From positions 71,242,025-71,306,024 of the forward strand of contig OY821519.1 of assembly GCA_963682025.1 (NCBI GenBank): a DNA stretch of 64,000 nt, written 5' to 3'. Made by a program: the position numbers and the translations under genes. The notes beneath the pieces are model-generated. The model was given only the letters and a program-made list of their open reading frames with translations. It was not told the origin of the DNA and ran no database searches. Positions 1 to 11,305 of this stretch are shown here, piece after piece (within the stretch, counting starts at the first letter, position 1; the number at the start of each line of letters is the position of its first letter). The stretch comes from Cordilura impudica. Lineage: Eukaryota; Arthropoda; Insecta; Diptera; Scathophagidae.

Positions 1-568
1 GCTACAGAAAAAATATTTCAAATTAAAAAATCGCTCTGATTCAGATCGGATAAAAATAACTCCCGCAGTCGTCGTGTACACACTAGTCGCTTTAACTTGT
101 AACGGTCAACAAAAAAAAACTTTCCAAATCTTCAGAACGAAATTTCGAAAGCTACACATAAAAATACAGGTCATCGAACCTAGTTGTAACGCCAATTTAC
201 TTAGATAAAAACTAGGGTGTAAACACTAGGAGCACTCCAATAGGGAGGCTACTTATGCCCCCAACAACAAATTATGAATTTAAGTAATTTTTTTTTGTTT
301 CTAAAAAAAATAAACATTAAATAAAAATTTTAAATTTAACAATGCAATTAAAAATTCTGTCTGTTTAATTGAAATTTTTTTTAAATTTACTTAAAAAATT
401 TCAAATTTAATATTTTCAATTTTACAAGTTACCAATATAATTTTTTAAAATATTAAATTATAATAAAAAATGTTTATGTATATATATATATAATTATTTT
501 CTAATTAAATAAAAAAATTTTAAATTAATTGTTCAGTCGCAGCAGTTTTGAAATTTTTAATAAAAAAA
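1..568. other. AT-rich intergenic DNA, no gene seen
   Basis: Very AT-rich sequence with short A and T runs. No convincing ORF, RNA gene or repeat boundary is visible. The first 250 bases are less AT-rich and could be the edge of something lying outside the window. Confidence 0.6.
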
Positions 569-743
569 AAAAATAGTATTAAATTTTTAAAATCAATAAT
601 TTCCAATCGAGATACATATGCATACATATAATATATATTATAATATAATAATATAATATATTATATAATATATTATATAATTATATGTATGCATATGTAT
701 CTCGATTGGAAATTATTGATTTTAAAAATTTAATACTATTTTT
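569..743. repeat. Perfect inverted repeat with AT loop
   Basis: About 63 bases at 569-631 recur as an exact reverse complement at about 681-743, separated by a roughly 50-base loop made only of A and T. The arms contain the palindromic string CATATGCATA. It ends 5 bases before the TA target of the adjacent mariner element. Perfect arm identity suggests recent origin or ongoing correction. It may be a small foldback or MITE; I cannot name a family. Confidence 0.85.
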
Positions 744-750
744 TATAATA

Positions 751-2056
751 ACGGGTGATTTTTTTGAGGTTAGGATTTTCATGCATTAGTATTTGACAGA
801 TCACGTGGGATTTCAGACATGGTGTCAAAGAGAAAGATGCTCAGTATGCTTTGACATTTCATCATGAATAGACTTACTAACGAGCAACGCTTGCAAATCA
901 TTGAATTTTATTACCAAAATCAGTGTTCGGTTCGAAATGTGTTTCGCGCTTTACGTCCGATTTATGGTCTACATAATCGACCAAGTGAGCAAACAATTAA
1001 TGCGATTGTGACCAAGTTTCACACTCAGTTTACTTTATTGGACATTAAACCAACCACACGAATGCGTACAGTGCGTACAGAAGAGAATATTGCGTCTGTT
1101 TCTGAGAGTGTTACTGAAGACCGTGAAATGTCGATTCGTCGCCGTTCGCAGCAATTGGGTTTGTGTTATTCGACCACATGGAAGATTTTACGCAAAGATC
1201 TTGGTGTAAAACCGTATAAAATACAGCTCGTGCAAGAACTGAAGTCGAACGATCTGCCACAACGTCTAATTTTCAGTGAATGGGCCCTAGAAAAGTTGGC
1301 AGAAAATCCGCTTTTTTATCGACAAATTTTGTTCAGCGATGAGGCTCATTTCTGGTTGAATGGCTTCGTAAATAAGCAAAATTGCCGTATTTGGAGTGAA
1401 GAGCAACCAGAAGCCGTTCAAGAACTGCCCATGCATCCCGAAAAATGCACTGTTTGGTGTGGTTTGTACGCTGGTGGAATCATTGGACCGTATTTTTTCA
1501 AAGATGCTGTTGGACGCAACGTTACGGTGAATGGCGATCGCTATCGTTCGATGCTAACAAACTTTTTGTTGCCAAAAATGGAAGAACTGAACTTGGTTAA
1601 CATGTGGTTTCAACAAGATGGCGCTACATGCCACACAGCTCGCGATTCTATGGCCATTTTGAGGGAAAACTTCGGAGAACAATTCATCTCAAGAAATGGA
1701 CCGGTAAGTTGGCCACCAAGATCATGCGATTTGACGCCTTTAGACTATTTTTTGTGGGGCTACGTCAAGTCTAAAGTCTACAGAAATAAGCCAGCAACTA
1801 TTCCAGCTTTGGAAGACAACATTTCCGAAGAAATTCGGGCTATTCCGGCCGAAATGCTCGAAAAAGTTGCCCAAAATTGGACTTTCCGAATGGACCACCT
1901 AAGACGCAGCCGCGGTCAACATTTAAATGAAATTATCTTCAAAAAGTAAATGTCATGGACCAATCTAACGTTTCAAATAAAGAACCGATGAGATTTTGCA
2001 AATTTTATGCGTTTTTTTTTAAAAAAAAGTTATCAAGCTCTTAAAAAATCACCCGT
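751..2056 (+). mobile_element. Intact mariner-superfamily transposon (DD41D type)
   Basis: The element is bounded by 14-base perfect terminal inverted repeats (ACGGGTGATTTTTT on the left, its reverse complement on the right). It is flanked by TA at 749-750 and 2057-2058, the target duplication expected of the IS630-Tc1-mariner superfamily. It is about 1.3 kb and carries one uninterrupted transposase ORF. It is inserted in AT-rich DNA upstream of Argk1. Confidence 0.92.
864..1949 (+). CDS. Mariner-type transposase, 361 aa, intact
   Basis: Cut-and-paste transposase of the IS630-Tc1-mariner superfamily, which binds the element ends and moves the DNA in the nucleus. The N-terminal ~110 residues look like the paired helix-turn-helix DNA-binding region (EQRLQIIEFYYQ, then SIRRRSQQLGL). 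The catalytic acidic triad is seen at D159 in SDEAHFW, D252 in QQDGATCHT and D294 in DLTPLDYFLWG. The spacing of the last two is 41 residues (DD41D), unlike DD34D of classical mariner; if D289 were used the spacing would be 36. The ATG lies 113 bases inside the left TIR and the stop about 107 bases before the right end, a compact intronless layout. No frameshift or stop is present, so it may be active or recently inserted. Subfamily naming (rosa-like/DD41D) is inference. Confidence 0.92.
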   Translation: MNRLTNEQRLQIIEFYYQNQCSVRNVFRALRPIYGLHNRPSEQTINAIVTKFHTQFTLLDIKPTTRMRTVRTEENIASVSESVTEDREMSIRRRSQQLGLCYSTTWKILRKDLGVKPYKIQLVQELKSNDLPQRLIFSEWALEKLAENPLFYRQILFSDEAHFWLNGFVNKQNCRIWSEEQPEAVQELPMHPEKCTVWCGLYAGGIIGPYFFKDAVGRNVTVNGDRYRSMLTNFLLPKMEELNLVNMWFQQDGATCHTARDSMAILRENFGEQFISRNGPVSWPPRSCDLTPLDYFLWGYVKSKVYRNKPATIPALEDNISEEIRAIPAEMLEKVAQNWTFRMDHLRRSRGQHLNEIIFKK

Positions 2057-2059
2057 TAT

Positions 2060-3420
2060 ATATTATATTATAATATATATTATACAATATTATATACAAT
2101 ATTGTATTAAAAACATATATACAATTTAATTCAAATAATAATTTAGTTTAAATTTAATAATTAAAATTTTGTCTTTTTTATTTGAAATGTTTCTAAATTT
2201 ACTTAAACAATCTCCAATTTAATATTCAAATTTTAAAAAAATTAAAAATTAATTTGAACTACATATTTAAATTTTTTTTTAAATTTTCAATTAAAAATAA
2301 ATAGTGAAATATAAATTTTGTTTCCAACAAATTTGAAATTTTAAATTTTCAAAAAAAAAAATAAATATTAAATTTCACTAAATTCTAAAATAAAATAATT
2401 TCCAATCTAAAATTAGAATTTTGAAAACTGTAATTAATTTAATTAAATTTATATATATTTATAAATTTATTAATTATAAATTATTAAATAAAAAAAATTT
2501 TTGAATTAATTGATTGTTCAGTCTAACAATTTTAGATTTGTAATTAAAAAAAAATATATAAAAAAAGTTAAATATTTAAATTAAAAAAAAATTTTTTTTT
2601 AAATAATTTTGAATTTAAATTTAAATAATTTAGGTATATTAATTTAACAATACATATAAATTTTACACAATATTTAAATTTGACAATTTCTAACTAATTT
2701 TATTCAAAAGTAGTATTTTTATTCCAACTAAACTTATAAAAATTGAATAATTTAGATTTTAAATTTTATATGGAATTTTAAAATTTTATAAAATCAAATT
2801 AGATGTAATGCTTATTTTTTTTTAAATAAATCTTTTGAATTTAAAAGTTTTCCAGTTTTATTTTAGCATTTTCCAATTGTATTGTAAATTTGAAATGGAA
2901 TTAAAAAACTTTAATTTCCAATTTGTTCTATAAAAGCTTAGCAATTAATTTTCTAAAATGTGTTCACATAAATACCAGTATAAATTCAAAAAACTCAAAC
3001 GGACAATATTAATTGTATTGTTTATAAATAATTTTTAAATTCACATTAACAGGGCAGCCACCCTCGAAAAGGAAAATGCTTTCAACTACTCTCATAAAAC
3101 TTCCAACCCTGATAAAACAAATTTACTCTTGCTCTTCTGACTCAGTTGTTTTTTTTTTTTAAGTTGCAGCTCATCTTAAATGTATAGAAACACACACACA
3201 CACATTCAACACACCCAAAAGAACAGAAAAAAAAAGACGAAGAATTTGAGCAGAGCAGCAATTGAATTGTAGTAAAAGAGCGGCGAGCAGCACACTTGCG
3301 CTAGAAGTGTGCCGGCAGTTGACAACGTTGTCGGCCGTTGTAGTTTCAGACATAAAAAACATAAAATTAATTTCCAACCAGACTTTAGCGGCTTAACACT
3401 AGTATCGACAGGATTTGGAA
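2060..3420. other. AT-rich intergenic DNA upstream of Argk1
   Basis: Mostly long A/T runs with no supported gene. From about 3050 the composition becomes less AT-rich, with a short CA dinucleotide tract near 3189-3204; this may be the start of the Argk1 regulatory region. Small ORFs here are low-complexity and I do not believe them. Confidence 0.5.
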
Positions 3421-3431
3421 GTTTAGTTCCT

Positions 3432-3437
3432 TATAAA
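3432..3437 (+). promoter_or_regulatory. Candidate TATA box, distal Argk1 promoter
   Basis: TATAAA at 3432-3437 lies about 0.94 kb upstream of the ATG of the alternative first Argk1 coding exon. It is followed 25-30 bases later by a pyrimidine-rich TTCGTTTGTTG that could hold the start site. This is inferred from position and motif only. Confidence 0.3.
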
Positions 3438-4374
3438 TTTCCGAGTGTGTTCGTTTGTTGTCGTTAAAGCGCGCGCTTGCAATAATTGAAAATTCTAACA
3501 GTAGAAGAAAGAAAAGATACCAATATTAAAACAAATTTTGTTGTGTAGTATAGCATACATTTGGGCGCGGCAAAGCAAGCGAATAAAAAATTTTTTTATT
3601 ATCTTTAAAAAGGATCAAAATTACTTTAAATTTTCTTAAAAATTAAAGAAAACACATCAGAACCAAAACCAAACGCACAAATTATTAAATAATTTAATTT
3701 CAAATCAAAGCAGATGCACAAATCAAAAATTTAAAGAAAAAAAAACAAAATAAATTTTCCATGTGAATTTTTTCCAAAACAGATATAAAATGTTTAAAAC
3801 GTCCTTATAAGAAAAAACCAACGAAAAAATCTACAACAAATATTATAAATAAATTAATTATTATAACTAAAAAGAAACTTTTTTTACAAACTCTAGAGTA
3901 GATGCAAAAAATAAAATCAGAACAACAGAATAAAGTAAAAAAAAATACATACAACCCACCACTTTTACGAAAAGCACATATTTTCAAGACAGCGCCCGAA
4001 AATTCAAGCAATTTCATATAATACAGAAATCTAAAAATTCCGCAAATAAACGTTATTTAAAAAAGGCCATTTTCTCTAGAAATCCTTTTACGTAAAATTA
4101 AGAAAGTGTGATTTAATTTTTTTACCTGCATTAAAATTAAATATTAAGCTTAAAAGTAAAGTAGTCAGTCAAAAACACAAAAAAAAACGAAACAGACTTT
4201 TTTACAAAAAACTATATTTTATATATATAAAAAAAAACTGCAACTTTTGTGACCAATATCGCCAAATTTTTATAAAAACAAAAAAAAATCAAATCAAATT
4301 TAGGAAACTGTAAACTCTTAACTTTTACCTTATATCTTATAAAAACCAACAAAAAAAAAAAAAACTCATTAAAA

Positions 4375-5260
4375 ATGGGCGGTTGCGCATCCAAGGATAA
4401 AAAGGACAAAGTGGTTGATGGTGATGCTAACACCGCTAATGCCACAGAAAACACGGCTGATGGTGACAAAGCATCAGCCGCCACCACTACTGAGGCAAAT
4501 GGTGATGCTACCACAAATCCAGAAGGGTGTGTATTGTAATTCAAAAATATATTAATTTCTTTTAGATATTTTTTTTTTATTTCTTTAAAGTAACCTTATA
4601 TTGTTGCTTTTTTATTGTCTATAAATCTAATTAAAAGTACTCTTTTTCTAAAATGTATGTAAGATGGTACAAAAGTTTCGTTGAAGGGACGCCGAAGAAG
4701 TTTTAAGATATTTGAAGTCGATTGATTTCAGCCCATATGAATAGGAGATCTAAAAAAAGTTATAGAAATTTCTATAAAAATTTGAAAATTAATATTTAAA
4801 AAAAAACTGAAAATCAACCCGAGAAGGGAATGTTAAATCTTTGCCATGCATATTTTAATTACAATAAACATCTTGTGTTGATATGACGGCTAGTTTGTGC
4901 AATACTTCATCTCCTCCTGTCAACCCCTATGTTTCAAATATTGACAGTTATTTTAATCAGAGAAAAAAGCCAAGCCCATTTTAAAATTAAAAAAAAAACT
5001 TGTTAAAATTCTCTTAATGGTCTGAGTGCTTAAAATTGACATTTTTTTTCTCACAATTTATAAAATAATCTAATCAAAGACACTGAAAGTTGTTGCTATT
5101 TTTTGATTATAAAAGTATTTGGCAAAATTCAAAGATTATAGAAAACTTTTTTCTATTTAATTTTAATATTTTTTATATGAATTTTATATTGATTGTCTGA
5201 ATTGATTGGGGAAATTCTTAATTTTTAAATTATGTACTTTATACAAGTTTTTAGATAATT

Positions 5261-5297
<37 letters not shown>

Positions 5298-8206
5298 TTT
5301 AGTGTTAAATTGTTGCATTTCATATCAGAATAAGAAAGCTACAGTGGAAGTACTTTTCTATCAGAGAAAATATACAAAATGCTATGAAAAATTCATAAAT
5401 TTAAAATTCTAATGCTGGATTAAATATAGGAATAATCTCATATATATGCGCATCGCTTAATCCATAAAGGGTCTTACTTTAATTTAAAAGAAAAAAAATA
5501 TCTTGAAAATTAGAAGCGATAACTCTAAAAGAGGACTTCAAAAGTTAATTTTGTTATTTTAATAATCATTTTAGATCATCTATAAAATGCCAATTTGTTA
5601 AATTACCTAAGAAAAAGTTAGGTAAATTAAAGTTTGTTGAAGGCAGCCAAAATTTAATTTGAAAAGAACTTATTAAGCTAAAAACAAAATTTAAACTTAA
5701 CATTTAACTTTCAAAATTTAACAATACTACATGTAGGTTTTGTTGATCCATACAAAAATACTTTTGAAGTTGCATTTTATACAAGTGTTAGATGTAATTT
5801 TTTTTTAGAATATGAATATTCTCGTCCTATTAACGAGATTTATTCTATCGGAAATGTTAATCTACAATATTAAGTCACAGGCAGAAAATAATATTTATAA
5901 ATATATTACTGCAAAAACTAAATTTCATGATCAAATATAAACTTCCAATAACAGTTTCAAGAAAGTCTACGCAAAGACTTCTTAAATTATGTATGACCAA
6001 AACAGTATTATACAAAATAGAGTTACCTATTTTATTATTTATTAATCGTTTTTTTTTTTTTTATTTTAAATTAAATTTGTAAACATTTGATTCAGATTAT
6101 TTAAAAGAAACTAGTAAAGTTCCCTAAGTTTTTCTTATGTAATTTATCAAAAAAATCACAAACAAATTTTCTAAAAATTCTATACTTTTGAAGATTATTT
6201 CTTTATATGAGTTGTGTACACAGAATTATTTTAAAAAATTTATGTCAGTTAAACAATGCCTTCGTGAAAATATTAATTTTTTAATATTTACAAAAGAAAA
6301 ACTTTGGTAATTTAGCATATTTTGAAGGTAGTCAGAATTGAATGACAATGAAACATAGATAACAAAAATTTAAATTCGTTATATCTACATTTTTCTTTTA
6401 AATTTGAATAAAGGAGTTTTTATTGACTTAAATATACTTCTGACGATGTGTTTATAGAAAAACCTTTTTCTGAGTTGTCCAAAAGATTGTGCCTACTTCT
6501 GCCCCAACTCTTAATTTGATAACATATAACAAAAATTATATATATTTTTAGCCGAGTTTTTTGTGGGATGTCAGTTAAACTTAGTTAAGTTAAACTATTG
6601 TTTTAAAACACTAAAACTATTAAGCAATTTATTTGACTAAGACCGACTTTTGCATGTCAACTAAACTTAGTTTCGTTAAACTTACGATTTGTAAGGCTTA
6701 AGTCAATTAAATTTGCTAGTTTTACTAAGCTAAGTTCAACTGACATACTAAAAACTCGATCTAAGGCGTTAAAAATCTTGAGTATAACCAAACTAAATTT
6801 GATTAACATTCCAAAAACATGCTCTTAATCTTTTAATACAAATTTTATTTAAAATAAAATTAATTTCTACTGTTTAAATTTGTCAACTTTTGTTCTTTTA
6901 AAAGAAAAGGTTTGGCACAAAAAATCATTCAAATTAAGTTTTCATTAAGTTTCGAACCAAAACTTATTGCAAGTGTTTTATACATTTATTAATCAAGTTT
7001 TATTAAGATTCTCAGACGATATAAAAATATAAACTGTATTGAACAAAAACTCATTCAAAGTGGTTCAAGTTTACTTCTGTACAAGAACATCATTTAATGT
7101 GTTTTCAAGTTTTTCTAAGAAATATTTATTTCGGTTCTCAGGCAATATGAATTGAAAAACTATGAAGTCTCAAATTAAATCATGTTTGTATTCGAATTCA
7201 AGCCCAAAAATGTGATTACAACAGGAAGTGTCTCAATATCATTGGATTAGCAAATTTTTAAATATTTAACTTTAATTCATATTTATATACATATGTAGTC
7301 ATATAAAATCTTTCCATTCATATGAAAAGAATTTCAAGTATGTAGAAATAATTTTATTTTCTTGATTGAAAGAAAGCCCAATTAATTTGTTCAAGTAGTT
7401 TTGTTAAACTATCGTCATAAACATCATCCGCGATCCGCAGTTATGAGGCAAACACAAAGACCCCATTTTTAGTATGCTTAGTATGCATGATGGTTATAAC
7501 TTCCAATTAAACTTTATTATGTCTGTCATCATTTAAGAGTGTGTGCATAAGAAGTAGTGAGTGAGTGACTCAAAGTGAAATTACCGTTTTTATTGGTAGT
7601 ATATATATGGTTATCTTAATAGACGTCTAGTCTTATCTGAAAACTAACAATGCCATTAAAATCAACATAATTCCTAGAAATAAAATGTAAAACCTCCTCC
7701 ATCCACCACCTAACCACCCAGCACATCCTTTAGCAAACAAAAGGAGTTTGGAAATAGCTGACGTCATCACGTTTGTATTAAGTTAAAACAGCAGCAGACT
7801 GTGGACAAAAGAAATTTTAAGCACATGCATGCATGATTTGTCATACACCAAGTTCCTCGCGTGCTAAACTGCATATAAAGTCACCATGTCGGCGAAAACA
7901 AGCAACAGTCGCCGTTGATCAGGAAAATCATGCACAATAAAAAAAAAAAAAAACAAATCACCCACCCACCCATAATAAAAGTGGGCTTACTTACTACTTA
8001 CACTCATACCGGCATGTGTCTGCATGTTTGAACACATACATATATACATGCATACTCGGTGGTACTTACATACTCGTACGTACAATGGTATAGGTATAGT
8101 TATAATATACATATATTTGTACTATATACTATTTAAAATCTATAAGAGGATAATGGCACTCCTTTAAAAGGCGCATGTCACATGGCCGCTACTGCCGCTC
8201 TTTTAG

Positions 8207-8252
<46 letters not shown>

Positions 8253-10424
8253 AAACACCCTTTTCACATTACCCGGGAATTTTGTTGAACCATTCTCCTT
8301 ACGATGATGACTAAAAATTTGCGAGATTTTATCAGCATAAGCAACCCTGAACTTGTGTTTTAGAAAAATATCTAACGGCATATTAGTTTAAAATCAATTG
8401 TCCAAATTTGACACGCTCGTTAAAAATAATTTGTATTTTTGTGTTTTTTCAAATTTTATTTTGAATATATATTTGGAATTTTGAATTTTGTTATAAAAAA
8501 ATATTTAATAGATTCAAGATGCTTAAGGCCAACTTTTCTTTCTTTTATTTATTTTTAATTTATTATCATTTTATTAGAACTAATTTTCAAATTTTCTTCT
8601 TTTAATACAAACTATACGAGCGCATATGGTCTAGTTACCCGGCGCCTTTTTTTTCCATATTTTATAAATTTAGTTTGTAAAATATAATGTAAATAAATAG
8701 ATAAATTTAATAGATTTATAACGTTTTCTTTTCTGAAATATTTGAATAAGACTCAAATCGATCTAAGGATGAACATTTCAAATAATATTATTCTGGCTCA
8801 AGACCGAATGTTATTAATGTGTAGTTAATGCACTAATAGCCTGTTTCTATAATACGTTTTGTGTTAGACGAACGAAAACTTTAGTTTGTCTGCTATCAAA
8901 CGTGTTATGGACACAAATTAAAAAAAGGTTTTTTTATAAATTAAAAACGAGTGTCTAGAGAAAATTGTTAGGCGTACATTTTGAAATATCGAAAAAAATT
9001 TTTGTATTATTGAACATCTCTAAAATTCAAATATAATTTCTTACATTTGTGACATATTTATTTTAAGATTATTGATATTCTGAAAACAAAACAAAAAATG
9101 CGTTTAATTTTAAGATTTTGTCGTCATAACCAAATTTTAAAATCAAATCTTAAAGAAAATCTAAATTACATCAAATTTTTTCATAAATATACAAGCTGGT
9201 GTCCCACAAACTCACCCACATCGTAAGCAATATTATTAAAACTGTCATCAAACTTCATCGATATTATTTTTTTACTCCAGTGATTTAAAGTGATTTATAA
9301 ATAATTTTATTTTTTTTTTGTTTTCTTTTCTTCTTTGTAGCAAACAAGACACCATGGTAGACGCTGCTGTTCTTACTAAATTGGAAGAAGGTTTCGCCAA
9401 GTTGGCTGCCTCCAACTCCAAGTCTTTGTTGAAGAAGTACTTGACCAAGGAAGTCTTTGATAATCTAAAGAACAAGAAGACTCCATCATTCGGTTCAACT
9501 TTGTTGGATTGTATCCAATCTGGTTTGGAAAATCACGACTCTGGTGTCGGTATCTATGCTCCCGATGCTGAAGCTTATACAGTGTTCGCTGAACTTTTCG
9601 ATCCCGTCATCGAAGATTACCATACTGGTTTCAAGAAGACCGACAAACATCCCGCTAGAGATTTCGGTGACGTCTCTGTCTTCACCAACTTGGACCCCAA
9701 CAATGAATTCGTCATCTCCACCCGTGTTCGTTGTGGTCGCTCCATGCAAGGTTATCCCTTCAACCCCTGTTTAACCGAAGCCCAATACAAGGAAATGGAA
9801 CAAAAGGTCTCCACCACCTTGTCTGGTTTGGAAGGTGAATTGAAGGGTAAATTCTACCCCTTGACTGGCATGGAAAAGGCCGTCCAACAGCAATTGATCG
9901 ATGACCATTTCTTGTTCAAGGAAGGTGATCGTTTCTTGCAAGCCGCCAACGCCTGCCGTTACTGGCCCTCTGGCCGTGGTATCTACCACAATGACAACAA
10001 GACCTTCTTGGTCTGGTGCAATGAGGAAGATCATTTGCGTATCATCTCTATGCAAATGGGTGGTGATTTGGGTCAAGTATACAAGCGTTTGGTGTCTGCT
10101 GTAAATGACATTGAAAAGCGTATTCCCTTCAGCCACGACGATCGTTTGGGCTTCTTGACCTTCTGCCCCACCAACTTGGGTACAACCATCCGTGCCTCCG
10201 TGCACATCAAGGTCCCCAAATTGGCCTCCAACTTGGCTAAATTGGAAGAAATTGCTGGCAAATACAACTTGCAAGTCCGTGGTACCCGTGGTGAACACAC
10301 CGAAGCCGAAGGTGGTATCTATGATATCTCCAACAAGCGCCGCATGGGTCTCACTGAATTCCAAGCCGTCAAGGAAATGTACGATGGTATTGCTGAACTC
10401 ATCAAGATCGAAAAGAGCATGTAA
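4375..10424 (+). CDS. Argk1: Arginine kinase, long isoform with acylation-type N-terminus (spliced)
   Basis: Predicted join 4375-4526 + 9341-10424, 411 codons plus stop. The first exon begins [12 protein letters not shown] and continues as an Asp/Ala/Thr-rich, low-complexity tail. Gly2 with a small residue at position 6 and Cys4 fit the consensus for N-myristoylation plus palmitoylation, which would tether the kinase to membranes. A donor GT at 4527 (GTGTGTATTG) and acceptor TTTGTAG ending at 9340 join in phase 2: GG+C gives Gly, then Lys-Gln-Asp-Thr and the normal Met of the short form, with no stop. Without splicing the exon would end a few codons later. Known: insect arginine kinase genes make several isoforms by alternative first exons. 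Inferred: this junction is used. The donor is not a strong consensus, so some doubt remains. Confidence 0.75.
6551..6761. mobile_element. MITE with TA flanks
   Basis: Ends are imperfect inverted repeats of about 34 bases: GCCGAGTTTTTTGTGGGATG on the left and, in reverse complement, GATCGAGTTTTTAGTATGTC on the right. TA is present at both borders (6549-6550, 6762-6763). It has no coding capacity. TA flanks and size fit a Tc1/mariner-type MITE; the family is unknown. Confidence 0.6.
7872..7910 (+). promoter_or_regulatory. Candidate internal Argk1 promoter
   Basis: GCATATAAAGTC near 7871-7881 gives a TATA box; about 25-30 bases later the sequence AGCAACAGTCG resembles a fly initiator. It lies within the long-isoform intron, 1.45 kb upstream of the acceptor that serves the main coding exon, where a promoter for the 356-residue cytosolic isoform would be expected. 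Surrounding DNA (about 7730-7930) is distinctly less AT-rich than the rest of the intron. I could not identify a confident splice donor for its leader exon. Confidence 0.35.
9354..10424 (+). CDS. Argk1: Arginine kinase, 356-aa cytosolic isoform
   Basis: ATP:guanidino phosphotransferase that reversibly makes phosphoarginine, the ATP buffer of insect muscle and neurons. The 356-residue length equals that of Drosophila Argk1. Visible features: N-terminal helical guanido-kinase domain to about residue 95 (with [14 protein letters not shown] near the substrate-specificity loop), then the catalytic domain with STRVRCGRS (nucleotide-binding arginines), WCNEEDHLR (catalytic glutamate), the signature CPTNLGT with the reactive cysteine near residue 271, and the flexible [13 protein letters not shown] loop. 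The whole enzyme is in one exon. ATG at 9354 is 13 bases after the splice acceptor and has a good fly context (CACC before ATG). Codons are C/G-rich at third positions compared with neighbouring genes, fitting high expression. An antisense 252-codon frame is a shadow of this codon bias. Confidence 0.98.
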   Translation: MVDAAVLTKLEEGFAKLAASNSKSLLKKYLTKEVFDNLKNKKTPSFGSTLLDCIQSGLENHDSGVGIYAPDAEAYTVFAELFDPVIEDYHTGFKKTDKHPARDFGDVSVFTNLDPNNEFVISTRVRCGRSMQGYPFNPCLTEAQYKEMEQKVSTTLSGLEGELKGKFYPLTGMEKAVQQQLIDDHFLFKEGDRFLQAANACRYWPSGRGIYHNDNKTFLVWCNEEDHLRIISMQMGGDLGQVYKRLVSAVNDIEKRIPFSHDDRLGFLTFCPTNLGTTIRASVHIKVPKLASNLAKLEEIAGKYNLQVRGTRGEHTEAEGGIYDISNKRRMGLTEFQAVKEMYDGIAELIKIEKSM

Positions 10425-11075
10425 GGTGTTGCGCAACACAATATACCACAAAAAAGAAGAGCTTACGGCTAAGCCAAATATCTCTGTAGCCGCTAGACAA
10501 CGTTCGGTGGAAATCTCAACAACATCCAACCCAATGCAGCAATGTTCTCAATGTGTTCTCTCGTTTTACCTGTGTTTGCGTTCTGAGAGTCTTGTGAAGT
10601 TGTGTAATTCTTGGCATTTTTTTTTTTTTTTTTCATTTGAATTACATTTTTATTTATTTTATTTTCTTTTATATTAAATATTTTGTGTATCATTCTTCAA
10701 TATCTATATCTTTGAAAAAAAAAAAAAACACGCACACCTCAAGCAAGCTTTCAGATTTTTATAAAAACACATGAGAACAATTGCCATAACCACCAATTTT
10801 TAAGTTACAACCAATTTCTTTTTTAATTTAATTTATTGAGAACAAATATTAATTAATAAAAAATTTAAACAAATAAAAACAACTTTAAGTTATAAACAAA
10901 GAATAAGATGAGAAGAGATTTGTATTTGTATTAACAGCAACAAACACATAGAACTAAAACAACAACTTTAAGTAAAATCCTAAATAAAAACATTTAATGA
11001 ACACAAAATATTTTTAATTTTAAGTCTTAAGTTTATAAAAAGAATTATTAAAAATAATAAAAAAATACCACAAGT
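10425..11075 (+). other. Argk1 3' untranslated region
   Basis: AT-rich sequence after the stop codon with several AATAAA signals (near 10853, 10982 and 11057). A 10-12-base T run at about 10617 and an A run at about 10716 are present. The true cleavage site cannot be chosen from sequence alone. Confidence 0.55.
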
Positions 11076-11305
11076 CGTTTTATTTCCCTTTTTAAATAAC
11101 CATATCCGGTTTCTAAATAAAATGTAATAATCTGGCAGCACTGGAGAAAATCATGCCACAGGTTTCTTTGAACTAAACTAAAACTTTCAATTTGGCATCA
11201 CTTTGCTAGTTGAGTAAGGTTGTCAACTATTTGTTGAACGTTCATAGGAACTTTCCGTGTTTGTTAGTTTGTGTTTAAGTAGATTGTTGTTAATTTGTTT
11301 AAAAA

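Larger units (their letters stand above)
4527..9340 (+). other. Argk1 first intron
   Basis: A 4.8 kb intron of the long isoform. It contains long T homopolymers (about 5262-5297 and 8214-8248), a MITE at 6551-6761 and a candidate internal promoter at about 7872. I see no supported coding region; the small ORF at 5206-5412 is built around a poly-T run. Confidence 0.7.

Noticed and set aside
4517..4540. Unspliced reading of the first Argk1 exon ending CVL as a prenylation box
   Set aside because: A CaaX box needs three residues after Cys; only two follow here. Splicing at 4526 also restores a long in-frame protein.
4212..4544. 110-codon minus-strand ORF over the first Argk1 coding exon
   Set aside because: It is a shadow of the biased + strand exon and then runs into A/T-rich sequence giving Phe/Lys stretches.
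5206..5412. 68-codon ORF with a poly-Phe run
   Set aside because: Built on a T homopolymer of about 35 bases in an intron; no homology or conserved feature.
9771..10529. 252-codon antisense ORF over Argk1
   Set aside because: It is the mirror of the arginine kinase exon. Its length is explained by the strong codon bias of the sense strand, and no motif or promoter supports it.
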